A stretch of DNA of 31,916 nt from assembly GCA_012518475.1 (NCBI GenBank), contig JAAYSB010000285.1, positions 1 to 31,916 of the forward strand, in the 5' to 3' direction. Shown here piece by piece: positions 24,622-31,756 of this stretch (within the stretch, counting starts at the first letter, position 1; each line of letters starts with the position of its first letter). Under the pieces are notes generated by a model. It had not been told where the DNA came from and did not search any database. It saw only the letters and a program-made list of their open reading frames with translations. This stretch comes from Intrasporangiaceae bacterium (GTDB lineage Bacteria; Actinomycetota; Actinomycetes; Actinomycetales; Dermatophilaceae). The position numbers and the translations under genes are program-made.

Positions 24622-24988
24622 CGTCGGACTCTTCCCACTCGTCATCGTCGGGCTCTTCCCACTCGTCATCGTCAGGCTCCTCGCAGTCGTCATCATCGCA
24701 ACCCGGAACAACGACCCGACTCGGCGCAGCCGGCTCCGGTGTGACCACAGAGGCCTTGGGCGTCGCCGGTGCCGGCGCCGGCGGTGTTGTGGCCGTCTCC
24801 GTGGGAACGGCGGTCGTCGGTGTCGGCTCCTCGGTGAGGGTCACGGCTCCGGGGGTGGGGCCGTCCAGATCGACGGGTTCGCCGAGACTCGGCTGACCCA
24901 GCGGGCCAAGGAACATCACCAGGGCAACGATGGACACAGCCGACATGGATCCCCACAGGACCCAGAGAAGGCGACTGACCGAACGCAT
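24614..24988 (-). CDS. Small membrane protein with acidic octapeptide-repeat tail
   Basis: 124 residues from the ATG at 24988. I do not recognise a family. R2 and R6 precede one hydrophobic segment (about 7-30), so the rest should face outward. A Thr/Pro/Ala-rich linker (about 50-92) follows, then a tail (97-124) with cysteines C97 and C102 and the repeated unit EEPDDDEW; 21 of the last 27 residues are Asp or Glu, with Trp at 110 and 118. It is the first gene of an operon with the kinase and response regulator. The ribosome-binding site (AGAGG) is too close to this ATG, so a leaderless start or the ATG at 24946 (which would shorten the helix) are alternatives. A role in binding cations or cationic peptides for the kinase is inference. 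Confidence 0.72.
   Translation of the reverse strand: MRSVSRLLWVLWGSMSAVSIVALVMFLGPLGQPSLGEPVDLDGPTPGAVTLTEEPTPTTAVPTETATTPPAPAPATPKASVVTPEPAAPSRVVVPGCDDDDCEEPDDDEWEEPDDDEWEESDDD
24617..24688 (-). repeat. Three 24-bp tandem repeats, coding in two frames
   Basis: Three units (24617-24640, 24641-24664, 24665-24688; the third is diverged) form the 3' end of the small acidic gene. On the minus strand units read GAGTGGGAAGAG then a spacer then GACGATGAC. In the small gene's frame a unit encodes an acidic octapeptide with Trp. In the kinase frame each unit provides a purine-rich site (GGGAAGAG or GAGGAG) 7 bases ahead of an ATG at 24669, 24645 or 24621. 24 bp is a multiple of three, so unit gain or loss keeps both frames. 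Confidence 0.93.
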
Positions 24989-25042
24989 ACCTCTATCGTC
25001 GCCCGTGCGGGTGAGTGCTGATGACGATAATCGGTGACAGTC

Positions 25043-25070
25043 CTCTCATCTGTGATGAGAGTGTTCTCAT
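25043..25070. promoter_or_regulatory. Operator-like dyad between the TCS operon and the thioesterase gene
   Basis: CTCTCATC (25043-25050), TGT, GATGAGAG (25054-25061) is a perfect 8-bp dyad. TCTCAT recurs at 25065-25070, exactly 21 bp after its first occurrence at 25044-25049, about two helical turns. Direct repeats at this spacing suit OmpR-type regulators. The site lies in the 159-bp divergent region between the small acidic gene (minus) and the thioesterase gene (plus). Confidence 0.5.
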
Positions 25071-25147
25071 GATCAAGGGTCTCAAGCGATCAGGACCTTT
25101 TCGAGGCCTCGTCCGACGGCTCTCGCGGCGGCTGGCAGACTGGCGCG

Positions 25148-25948
25148 GTGAGTGAGTTCGATGAGGCCCTGCAGAGTTCACAGCTGACCGAGGACTGGAC
25201 GATCGGCGACGCGGTCAACGGCGGGATCGCCATGGCGCTCATGGCCGACCGGCTGCGCGAGACCGTCGATGTCGACGGACATCACCCGGACGCTCTGGCG
25301 CTGTCGGCCTACTTCCTCTCGGCCACGCGCGCAGGGTCCTTCTCCGTGGAGACCGAGCTGATCCGCGCGGGCCGGACGATGTCGACCGGCCAGGTCTCGC
25401 TGCGTCAGGACGACGGTGGCGCGACGGTCGAGCGCATCCGCGCGCTCGCGACCTTCGGGGACCTCACGTCGATGTCCGAGCCGATGCGGCGCCAGGCAGA
25501 GCCTCCGACGATGCCGCCGCCAGAGGAGTGCCTCGGCTTCGGCGACATCCCGGACGACGCGCCGATCACCGTCCCGCCGATCCTGCACCGTCTCGACATC
25601 CGGTTCGACCCGGCCACGGCCATGTGGGCGGTCGGGCAGCCCTCCAAGCAGGGCCGGATGCGAGCCTGGATCCGTTTCCGGGACGGCCGTGCGCCGGATG
25701 CGCTGTCCCTGCTGTTCTTCCTCGACGCCATGCCTCCGGTGGCCTTCGACCTGGGTCTGATGGGATGGGCGCCGACCCTCGAGTTCAGCGCCCACGTCCG
25801 GGCCCGGCCCGAGCCCGGGTGGCTCCAGGTCGAGCTGAGCACCGACAACTTCTCGGCCGGCCTCCTCGAGGAGGACGCCCGCATCTGGGACAGCTCGGGG
25901 CGGCTCGTCGCCCAGTCCCGTCAGCTCGCGGGCGTGCGCGTTCCCTGA
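25148..25948 (+). CDS. Acyl-CoA thioesterase-like protein (TesB-type double hotdog)
   Basis: 266 residues from the GTG at 25148. The first half has WTIGDAVNGGIAMALMADRL and a SAYFLSATRAGSFSVETELIRAGRTMSTGQVSL segment, the second half LDAMPPVAFDLG, the two-domain pattern of 4HBT_3/TesB-like thioesterases. Such proteins hydrolyse acyl-CoAs in the cytoplasm; the substrate length is not predictable. It stands alone on the plus strand, divergent from the two-component operon. The stop codon is embedded in a short tandem repeat. Confidence 0.85.
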   Translation: MSEFDEALQSSQLTEDWTIGDAVNGGIAMALMADRLRETVDVDGHHPDALALSAYFLSATRAGSFSVETELIRAGRTMSTGQVSLRQDDGGATVERIRALATFGDLTSMSEPMRRQAEPPTMPPPEECLGFGDIPDDAPITVPPILHRLDIRFDPATAMWAVGQPSKQGRMRAWIRFRDGRAPDALSLLFFLDAMPPVAFDLGLMGWAPTLEFSAHVRARPEPGWLQVELSTDNFSAGLLEEDARIWDSSGRLVAQSRQLAGVRVP

Positions 25949-25976
25949 CACCCGTTCCCTGACACCGTTGCCTGAC
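25940..25976 (+). repeat. 13- to 14-bp tandem repeat across the thioesterase stop codon
   Basis: GTTCCCTGACACC is present at 25940-25952 and 25954-25966, then a partial third copy GTTGCCTGAC at 25967-25976. The TGA inside the first copy is the stop codon; the later copies are downstream. This looks like a recent local duplication. Confidence 0.8.
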
Positions 25977-26073
25977 TGCTCCCAGGCGCCGTCCAGGCCC
26001 CGGCGGGAGCAGGTCGGGGTGGGATTCGTCGCTAACCCGCGCAGACCGGCGCGCAGCGTGACACCGTAGACCC

Positions 26074-26481
26074 ATGACGATCGCGGTGGCCTATGCGGGC
26101 GGGGAGTCGAGCAAGGCTGCGCTCCGCGTCGCGGTCGCGGAGGCGCGGCTGCGGAAGATGACGCTCGTCGTCATCAGTACGACGTCGGGGCGGGACTACG
26201 AGACTCCGCGCTACGGGGGTGAGGACACCCTGCACGACCTCGAGCTGTCGTTGCGGGCGACCGGGGTGAGCTTCGTCATCCGTCAGCCGATCGCCAGTGA
26301 CGTCGTCGAGGGTGTCCTGGAGGAGGCCGAGCGGGTGCGTGCGACGCTCCTCGTCGTCGGTCTGCGTCGACGGTCCGCCGTCGGCAAGGTGCTCCTCGGC
26401 AGCCTCGCACAGCAGATGGTTCTCGACGCCTCGATGCCGGTCCTCGCGGTGCCTCCCGCTGTTGTCGAGTCCCACGGCTGA
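26074..26481 (+). CDS. Universal stress protein (UspA) family, single domain
   Basis: 135 residues from the ATG at 26074. The N-terminal strand MTIAVAYAGGESSKAALRVAVAEA is the Usp start, and the C-terminal LLVVGLRRRSAVGKVLLGSLAQQMV is the ATP-binding loop region ending in MPVLAVP. The consensus G-x2-G-x9-G-S/T is kept at G96 and G109-S110, but the second glycine is R99. ATP binding is therefore doubtful. Function in actinobacteria is usually stress or dormancy related. It is convergent with the SSS symporter gene, 16 bp apart. Confidence 0.88.
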   Translation: MTIAVAYAGGESSKAALRVAVAEARLRKMTLVVISTTSGRDYETPRYGGEDTLHDLELSLRATGVSFVIRQPIASDVVEGVLEEAERVRATLLVVGLRRRSAVGKVLLGSLAQQMVLDASMPVLAVPPAVVESHG

Positions 26482-26497
26482 GGCGGGCCGTGCCGGC

Positions 26498-28057
26498 TCA
26501 GGGCTGGCGTAGCGACCCGAGCTCGACGCCCTCGGGAGTGTGCAGCCTGGCGAGCGTCCGCGCGGTCCGTGGCGGGATCCGCCGAGGCGTGAGCAGGGAG
26601 ACGACGATCGTTGCCAGGAAAGCCGCCGGAATGCACCAGGCGGCCGGTTGCGAGAGGGTGGTGGCGACCCAACCTGGCTCCGGTCGGACGGCGACGGTGA
26701 ACAGGGTGGCTGCGATCGCCAGGCCGCCGCCGACAAAAAGGCCCGCAAAGGCTCCGGTCACAGTGAGCCTCCGCCACCACACCCCGAGGAGGAGGAGCGG
26801 CGCGAACGTCGAGGCAGCCAGGGCGAAGGCGAGGTTGACCGTGCGGGCCAGGCCCAGCGGTGCCGTGACCATCGCTGCGAGGAACGGGACGACCACGGCG
26901 ATGATCGTGGCGAGGCGGAAGCCTTGGATGATTCCGCTGTCGCCCGCCGTGAATCTCGCGAGCGTGGGACGCAGCACATCCTGCGCGATGACGCCCGCGA
27001 TGGAGATGACCAGGCCCGAGGCGGTCGAGAGAAACGCGGCGAACGCTCCGCCGGCGAGGACGGCTGCGAGGATGTCGCCGGTCAGTCCGGGCAGCGCCGC
27101 CTTCGGCAGCTGGAGAACCACCTGGTCGACGGGGATGTGTTCGCCGAGGACGGGGAGGTAGACCCGGCCGAGCACCCCGTAGATCGGGGGGAAGAGATAG
27201 AACAGCCCGATGAGGCCGATGACGACGGAGGTCGTGCCCCGTGCCGCCCGCCCATCCGGGTTGGTGTAGAAGCGGACGAGGACGTGCGGTAGCCCCATCG
27301 TCCCGAGACACAGTGCGAGCAGGGTGCTGTAGGTCGAGTACAGCGGGTACGGCTCCTGCGCCGACTCGGTGAGCGGCTCGTACCACTCGCGCAGAGCATC
27401 ACCACCCCCGACCACCTCACGCGGACCCGGCGAACCCTGCGAGGTCCACAGGTAGAAGAGGACGAACGCCGGGATCGCGATGGCGGAGAGCTTGAGCCAG
27501 TACTGCATCGCCTGGACGAGTGTGATCGAGCGCATCCCTCCTGCCGCGACACCGAGGACGACGGTGAAGACGACGATCGCCGACCCGACCCACGTCGGCC
27601 AGCCGGTGACCGACTGGAGGGACAGCGCGGCACCCTGGAACTGGGGGAGGAGGTACAGCCAACCGATGACGACCACGAGGACGGCCGAGATCCGACGGAT
27701 GCCCGTGGACTCCATCCGCATCTCGGCGAAGTCCGGAATCGTGTATGCGCCGGACCGGCGGAGCGGGGCGGCGACGAGGACGAGGAGAACGACATAGCCG
27801 GAGGTGTACCCGACCGGGAACCACAGTGAGTCGAAGCCTCGCTCGTAGATCAGGCCGGCGACACCGAGGAAGCTGGCAGCCGAGAGATACTCGCCGCTGA
27901 TGGCCGTGGCGTTCCGGGCCGGTCCCACCTGACGCGAGGCGACATAGAAGTCGCTGGTCGTCCGCGACAGGCGCAGACCGAAGGCGCCGACAGCGAGGGT
28001 GGCGACACAGACGAGGACGATCGCGAACACCGCGAAGGTGTCGAACTCGTTCTCCAT
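26498..28057 (-). CDS. Sodium:solute symporter (SSS family, ActP/MctC-like)
   Basis: 519 residues from the ATG at 28057; a GTG at 28060 is an equally close alternative, and AAGAGG precedes both. Polytopic (about 13 hydrophobic segments). SSS features include TTSDFYVASRQVGPARNATAISGEYLSAASFLGVAGLIYERG near the N-terminus, and SSS core helices with GGMRSITLVQAMQYWLK and FAAFLSTASGLVISIAG. It carries monocarboxylates such as acetate or pyruvate in related ActP/MctC proteins, driven by Na+ or H+; the substrate here is inferred. Its start lies within the stop of the DUF485-like gene (TGATG), so the two are coupled, downstream of a LytS/LytTR pair. Likely induced by that two-component system. Confidence 0.93.
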   Translation of the reverse strand: MENEFDTFAVFAIVLVCVATLAVGAFGLRLSRTTSDFYVASRQVGPARNATAISGEYLSAASFLGVAGLIYERGFDSLWFPVGYTSGYVVLLVLVAAPLRRSGAYTIPDFAEMRMESTGIRRISAVLVVVIGWLYLLPQFQGAALSLQSVTGWPTWVGSAIVVFTVVLGVAAGGMRSITLVQAMQYWLKLSAIAIPAFVLFYLWTSQGSPGPREVVGGGDALREWYEPLTESAQEPYPLYSTYSTLLALCLGTMGLPHVLVRFYTNPDGRAARGTTSVVIGLIGLFYLFPPIYGVLGRVYLPVLGEHIPVDQVVLQLPKAALPGLTGDILAAVLAGGAFAAFLSTASGLVISIAGVIAQDVLRPTLARFTAGDSGIIQGFRLATIIAVVVPFLAAMVTAPLGLARTVNLAFALAASTFAPLLLLGVWWRRLTVTGAFAGLFVGGGLAIAATLFTVAVRPEPGWVATTLSQPAAWCIPAAFLATIVVSLLTPRRIPPRTARTLARLHTPEGVELGSLRQP

Positions 28058-28449
28058 CACGAGAGCCTCTTGACCATCTCGGTGAAGTCGCTCTCGATCT
28101 TCGTGGCCCGTCGGACATAGGAGATCGCGACGAGGACGGTGACGGGATAGATCGCGGCGCCGATGACGATCCAGGCGAGGGGCAGGTCGAAGACCCGCAG
28201 AGTGCGGGTCGCGGGGAACAGCCAGAACACCATCGGCAGGCCGCCGAGCCCGATCACGCCGAGCCCGAGGATCGTGGCCGCCAGGCGGAACTGGGCCCGC
28301 ATGAGACCCCGCAGATACACCTCGCCGAGCTCGGTGTGGTCTCGCAGCTCGGCCTGCAGCGGCCGACGCGCGGGTGCCCGGGTGCCTTTGCGTGATCCGA
28401 TGACGCGGACCCGAGCAGGTGCGCCGTCGGACGGGGTGAGGGAAGGCAT
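28057..28449 (-). CDS. Small two-helix membrane protein of the DUF485 type, partner of the symporter
   Basis: 130 residues. A basic, Ala/Pro-rich N-terminus (1-35) is followed by ELRDHTELGEVYLRGLMRAQFRL and two hydrophobic segments (about 55-78 and 89-112), with a charged C-terminus. Small membrane proteins of this kind (DUF485/YjcH-like or a close actinobacterial type) usually precede SSS symporters of the acetate type and may be needed for transport or stability. Start is the ATG at 28449; its ribosome-binding site is poor. The stop overlaps the symporter start. Confidence 0.8.
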   Translation of the reverse strand: MPSLTPSDGAPARVRVIGSRKGTRAPARRPLQAELRDHTELGEVYLRGLMRAQFRLAATILGLGVIGLGGLPMVFWLFPATRTLRVFDLPLAWIVIGAAIYPVTVLVAISYVRRATKIESDFTEMVKRLS

Positions 28450-28494
28450 ACCGGGTACTCAGTCGCTCGCAGGTCGCAGTCGTTCCAGGCCCGG

Positions 28495-29265
28495 TCAGCG
28501 GTCGACGGCTCGGGGCTTGAGCAGGCGCTCGCGCAGATCACGGGTGTGCCGTCGACTCACCTGGAGCTCGGCGCCCTCGATGACGACGACGAACCGACCG
28601 TGCTCGAGACGTACCTCCTTGATGTGGCTCGTGGAGACGAGCGTGGAGCGGTGGATGCGGACGAACCCGGCGCACTCCCACCTCTCCTCGAGCGTGTTGA
28701 GCGGGATGCGCACGAGGTGGGAACCGTCACGCGTGTGCAGTCGTGCGTAGTCACCCTGGGCCTGGGCGAAGCGGATGTCACTGCGGTTGATGAACCGGGT
28801 GACTCCGCCCAGCTCCACCGGGATTGTCTCGTCCTCGACCGGGGGCGGAGCGCTCTCGAGGCCGCCGATCTGGGCCACCACGCGGCGGATCGCCTCGGTG
28901 AGCCGTTCCTCACGCACCGGCTTCATCACGTAGTCGGTCGCGTCGACGGCGAACGCGTCGACGGCGTGCTCGTCGTAGGCCGTGACGAAGACGATCTGAG
29001 GCCGCTGAGCGAAGCGGGCGATGACCCTGGCCAGCTCCATTCCGTCGAGCCCCGGCATGTTGATGTCCGAGAAGACGACGTCCACCTGCTCGGACTCCAG
29101 TGCACGTAGTGCGTCGGTCCCGCTGCCGGCGGTGATGATCCGGCCGATCCGATCGTCCTGCTCGAGAAGGAAGCGCATCTCAGCGAGGGCAGGGGCCTCA
29201 TCATCGACCACCAGGGCGGTGAGGGGATCGTGCTGGGTGGCTGCCTCAGCGTCGAGTCCTACCAT
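28495..29265 (-). CDS. LytTR-family response regulator
   Basis: 256 residues from the ATG at 29265 (weak ribosome-binding site; a GTG within the receiver strand is unlikely). The receiver domain has the DDE pocket (21-23), phosphoacceptor D67 (VVFSDINMPGLDG) and K in VMKP. The C-terminal LytTR DNA-binding domain (about 150-250) includes RFAQAQGDYARLHT, LNTLEERWECAGFVRIHRS and VSRRHTRDLRERL. LytTR regulators bind direct repeats and, with LytS-like kinases, often control transporters of pyruvate, citrate or other acids. It lies between the kinase gene (55-bp gap) and the DUF485/symporter pair (45-bp gap), all on the minus strand. Confidence 0.95.
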   Translation of the reverse strand: MVGLDAEAATQHDPLTALVVDDEAPALAEMRFLLEQDDRIGRIITAGSGTDALRALESEQVDVVFSDINMPGLDGMELARVIARFAQRPQIVFVTAYDEHAVDAFAVDATDYVMKPVREERLTEAIRRVVAQIGGLESAPPPVEDETIPVELGGVTRFINRSDIRFAQAQGDYARLHTRDGSHLVRIPLNTLEERWECAGFVRIHRSTLVSTSHIKEVRLEHGRFVVVIEGAELQVSRRHTRDLRERLLKPRAVDR

Positions 29266-29320
29266 CTGCTCAGACTAAGCCTTCTTAGATCGCCGCGGGC
29301 CGGAGCGGGGTGACCTATCG

Positions 29321-30526
29321 TCATCGCCCTTCGTGGATGCCCGGCGCGTACTTGGGGATCCGGAAGGATACCCGCGTGCCGGCTCCGGGTGCGGTCTCGA
29401 CGACGAGGCCGTAGTCCTCGCCGAAGACCTGCCGGAGCCGGGCATCGACGTTGCCGAGGCCGACGCTGTCGCTCTCAGTGACGCTGTCGAGCGCAGCCCG
29501 GACCCGTTCGGGATCCGCCCCGATGCCGTCGTCCTCGATGACGATCTCTGCCTCGGCGCCGACATCACGGGCCTCGAGGATGAGGGTCCCCGCGGTCGTC
29601 TTGCCGGCCAGGCCGTGCCGTACTGCGTTCTCGACGAGCGGCTGCACCGCGAGATAAGGGACCTGGACCGGCAGCACCTCCGGTGCGATGAGCAGCGACA
29701 CCGACAGCCGGTCCCCGAATCGGGCCTGCTCGAGGACGAGGTAGCGCTCGACGTTGCGCAGCTCCTCGGAGAGCGTCGTGAAGGCGCCACCCTTGCGGAG
29801 CGCATACCGGGTGAAGTCCGCGAACTCGAGGAGCAGCTCGCGGGCGCGTTCGGGGTCCGTGCGGACGAAGGACGCGATCGCCGCGAGCGAGTTGTAGATG
29901 AAGTGCGGGCTGATCTGCGCCCGCAGTGCCCTGAGCTCGGCCTCCATCGCGCGCGTTCGCTCCTTGCCCAGCTCGGCGAGCTGGAGCTGTGATGAGGCCC
30001 AGCCAGCGATCTCCTCCGTCGCCCGGGCCAGGCCGGGGGAGCTCGAGGGGGAGTAGGTGGCAAGAGCGCCGACCACGTGGTCGTCCACGACGAGCGGACT
30101 GACCACGGCGGAGCGGATGGGGCAGTCGGGGTCGGTGCACGAGATCTCCCCCGACGAGATGACGATGGTGCGGCCGCCCTCGAGGACCGGGACGGTGTGG
30201 GCCCCGACCTGCGCTGCATGATGCTGCCCCTCACCGACCCAGGTCAGGGTGCTTCCGACACCTTGGATCGCCACGGCCGAAGCGTGGAGCATGTCGAGCA
30301 GGTGCTTGGCGGCCCGTGCTGCTCCATCCTCGGTGAGCCCCTCGCGCAGGGGCTGGGCCGCAAGGGAGACGGTGTGCAGCGTCTCGTAGGTCGCGCGGTC
30401 CACCTCGGAGATGAAGCTGTGCTGGCGTTCCTGGCTGCGTCGGCGCCAGCGGAGCACGAGCGCGGTGAGAAGGCAGGCGACGAGGACGACGATGCCGGTC
30501 GGGAGGTGCATCCCACCTGTGAGCAT
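29321..30526 (-). CDS. LytS/YpdA-type sensor histidine kinase
   Basis: 401 residues from the ATG at 30526, preceded by GGAGG with a 4-base spacer. One N-terminal hydrophobic segment (about 8-26), a GAF-like domain (about 50-160) with cysteines C130 and C135 in SCTDPDCPIRSA, then the His_kinase domain with H208 in QISPHFIYNSL, N300 in PLVENAVRHGL, EDDGIGAD (331-338) and SVGLGNVDARL (354-364). The single-helix form differs from multi-helix LytS/BtsS, so the GAF domain is probably the sensor, in the cytoplasm. It should phosphorylate the adjacent LytTR regulator. The signal is unknown; the cysteines could bind metal or sense redox state. Confidence 0.94.
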   Translation of the reverse strand: MLTGGMHLPTGIVVLVACLLTALVLRWRRRSQERQHSFISEVDRATYETLHTVSLAAQPLREGLTEDGAARAAKHLLDMLHASAVAIQGVGSTLTWVGEGQHHAAQVGAHTVPVLEGGRTIVISSGEISCTDPDCPIRSAVVSPLVVDDHVVGALATYSPSSSPGLARATEEIAGWASSQLQLAELGKERTRAMEAELRALRAQISPHFIYNSLAAIASFVRTDPERARELLLEFADFTRYALRKGGAFTTLSEELRNVERYLVLEQARFGDRLSVSLLIAPEVLPVQVPYLAVQPLVENAVRHGLAGKTTAGTLILEARDVGAEAEIVIEDDGIGADPERVRAALDSVTESDSVGLGNVDARLRQVFGEDYGLVVETAPGAGTRVSFRIPKYAPGIHEGR

Positions 30527-30645
30527 GACGCCTCCGTGCAGTTCTCGTCGCGCGCCGAAGCGGTGCGCTCGTGACCGACACGATAGTGGGCGCAGTCACG
30601 CCGGCGCCGGGGAAGCGGGGGAGCGGGACGAACTACGGTGGTCGG

Positions 30646-31530
30646 GTGACTCATCCCGCCGTCGCCGCCCTGGCCACGATCGCGCAGTGGCCAGAACTCG
30701 TCGAACCGATCGCGGAGGTACGCGAGGCGCTCACGGCGCTGCGTTGGCACCAGGCCCTGCGCCGCCGCATCCCGGAGTCGGCCGCCGAGTCCCGAGTGCG
30801 CGGCGCGCAGGCGAGCGGAGAGCTCGAGGGCAGCCGCCTGCCGGTCGATCTCGTGCGCGAGTACATCGCCGGGGCCCGGGCCTGGCCCGTCGATCCCGAT
30901 CCCGTCGAGGACGTCATGCGCGGGATCGTCGCAGCGACCGCCGCGAGTGAGGAGATTCGCGGACAGGTGCTCGGCGCACCAGCGCAGGCGCTGGCCCGGC
31001 TGCACGTCGCGGCCATCGGGCACCTCGTGGACGCCGACGCACGCCGCCGCCCCGGGGCGCGCATCCCGGCCGACACCGTCGGCCGGCCCAGGGCCGCCGG
31101 AGAGGTATGCGAGGAGCTGGTCGACGTCGGCCCACCACCTGCTCCGGGTGAGGTGGCTCAGCGGCTGTCGCTCGTGAGCGAGCTCGTCCGAGGCCACGGT
31201 GCCGTGCCCGCCGTCGTCCTCTGTGCCGTCGTGCACGCCGAGGTCGCCACCGTCCGCCCGTTCACCAGGGGAAACGCCATCGTGGCCCGGGCGCTCGAGC
31301 GGGCTCTGGTTCAGGCCACCGGCCTTGACCCCACCGGTGTGGCCGTGACCGAGCTCGGCCACTTCCGCCAGACCATGCCGGCGTATGTCGGTGCGCTCGC
31401 GGCCTATGCGACCGGGTCCCGCGACGGTGTCCGGATCTGGCTGGAGCACTGTTGCCAGGCCTATGCCGCCGCGGCGCAGGAGGGGCGCATCGTTGCCGAC
31501 GCGGTCCTGGCGGGCCGCCTTCCTCGCTGA
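30646..31530 (+). CDS. Fic-fold protein with degenerate catalytic motif
   Basis: 294 residues from the GTG at 30646; a GTG at 30571 in frame would add 25 residues without known features. The core VHAEVATVRPFTRGNAIVAR (196-215) aligns with the Fic motif HPFx(D/E)GNGR: His becomes R204, the acidic residue becomes R208, the second Gly becomes A211, and Arg becomes I212. An inhibitory-helix-like motif S-x3-E-G is kept at 57-62 (SGELEGSRL). AMP transfer by the usual mechanism is unlikely. I recall similar 'oxidoreductase' or Fic-like genes near acs in streptomycetes, so it may be a conserved non-catalytic family. Role unknown. It is divergent from the LytS-like kinase gene. Confidence 0.78.
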   Translation: MTHPAVAALATIAQWPELVEPIAEVREALTALRWHQALRRRIPESAAESRVRGAQASGELEGSRLPVDLVREYIAGARAWPVDPDPVEDVMRGIVAATAASEEIRGQVLGAPAQALARLHVAAIGHLVDADARRRPGARIPADTVGRPRAAGEVCEELVDVGPPPAPGEVAQRLSLVSELVRGHGAVPAVVLCAVVHAEVATVRPFTRGNAIVARALERALVQATGLDPTGVAVTELGHFRQTMPAYVGALAAYATGSRDGVRIWLEHCCQAYAAAAQEGRIVADAVLAGRLPR

Positions 31531-31720
31531 GGCAACCCCCTGCGTGGGCCCGGAAGGTTCCGAATGGCTCGTTCAGCAATGGTTGTGAGACCGCCGTTCG
31601 TCCGATGTGTCGTTTCCGCAGTTTCGTGCGGTTTATCGATTCGCAAAGCTCTGTCTGAAGCCAACCAGAGGCAGAAATCGCGCGATCTCGAGAAAGTTGA
31701 GCGTTGAACCGTCTCTCGGC
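31531..31720. other. Non-coding stretch between the Fic-like gene and the 6C RNA
   Basis: This stretch is visibly less GC-rich than the rest (for example 31600-31710). Open frames crossing it have no recognisable content and conflict with one another. I see no hairpin strong enough to call. It probably contains regulatory DNA for the 6C RNA or for genes beyond the window. Confidence 0.5.
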
Positions 31721-31749
31721 TTGCACCCGGGCACCTTGTGGCGCAAGAT
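31721..31749 (+). promoter_or_regulatory. Possible promoter of the 6C RNA
   Basis: TTGCAC (31721-31726, 5 of 6 to TTGACA allowing one change, T-T-G-x-A-C) and CAAGAT (31744-31749, 3 of 6) are 17 bp apart. Transcription would begin near 31757, about 28 bases before the first 6C hairpin, as expected for a short sRNA leader. Confidence 0.4.
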
Positions 31750-31756
31750 GGTCTCA

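Noticed and set aside
24617..24688. Possible CRISPR array
   Set aside because: The 24-bp repeats are contiguous without spacers, are coding, and no cas genes are present.
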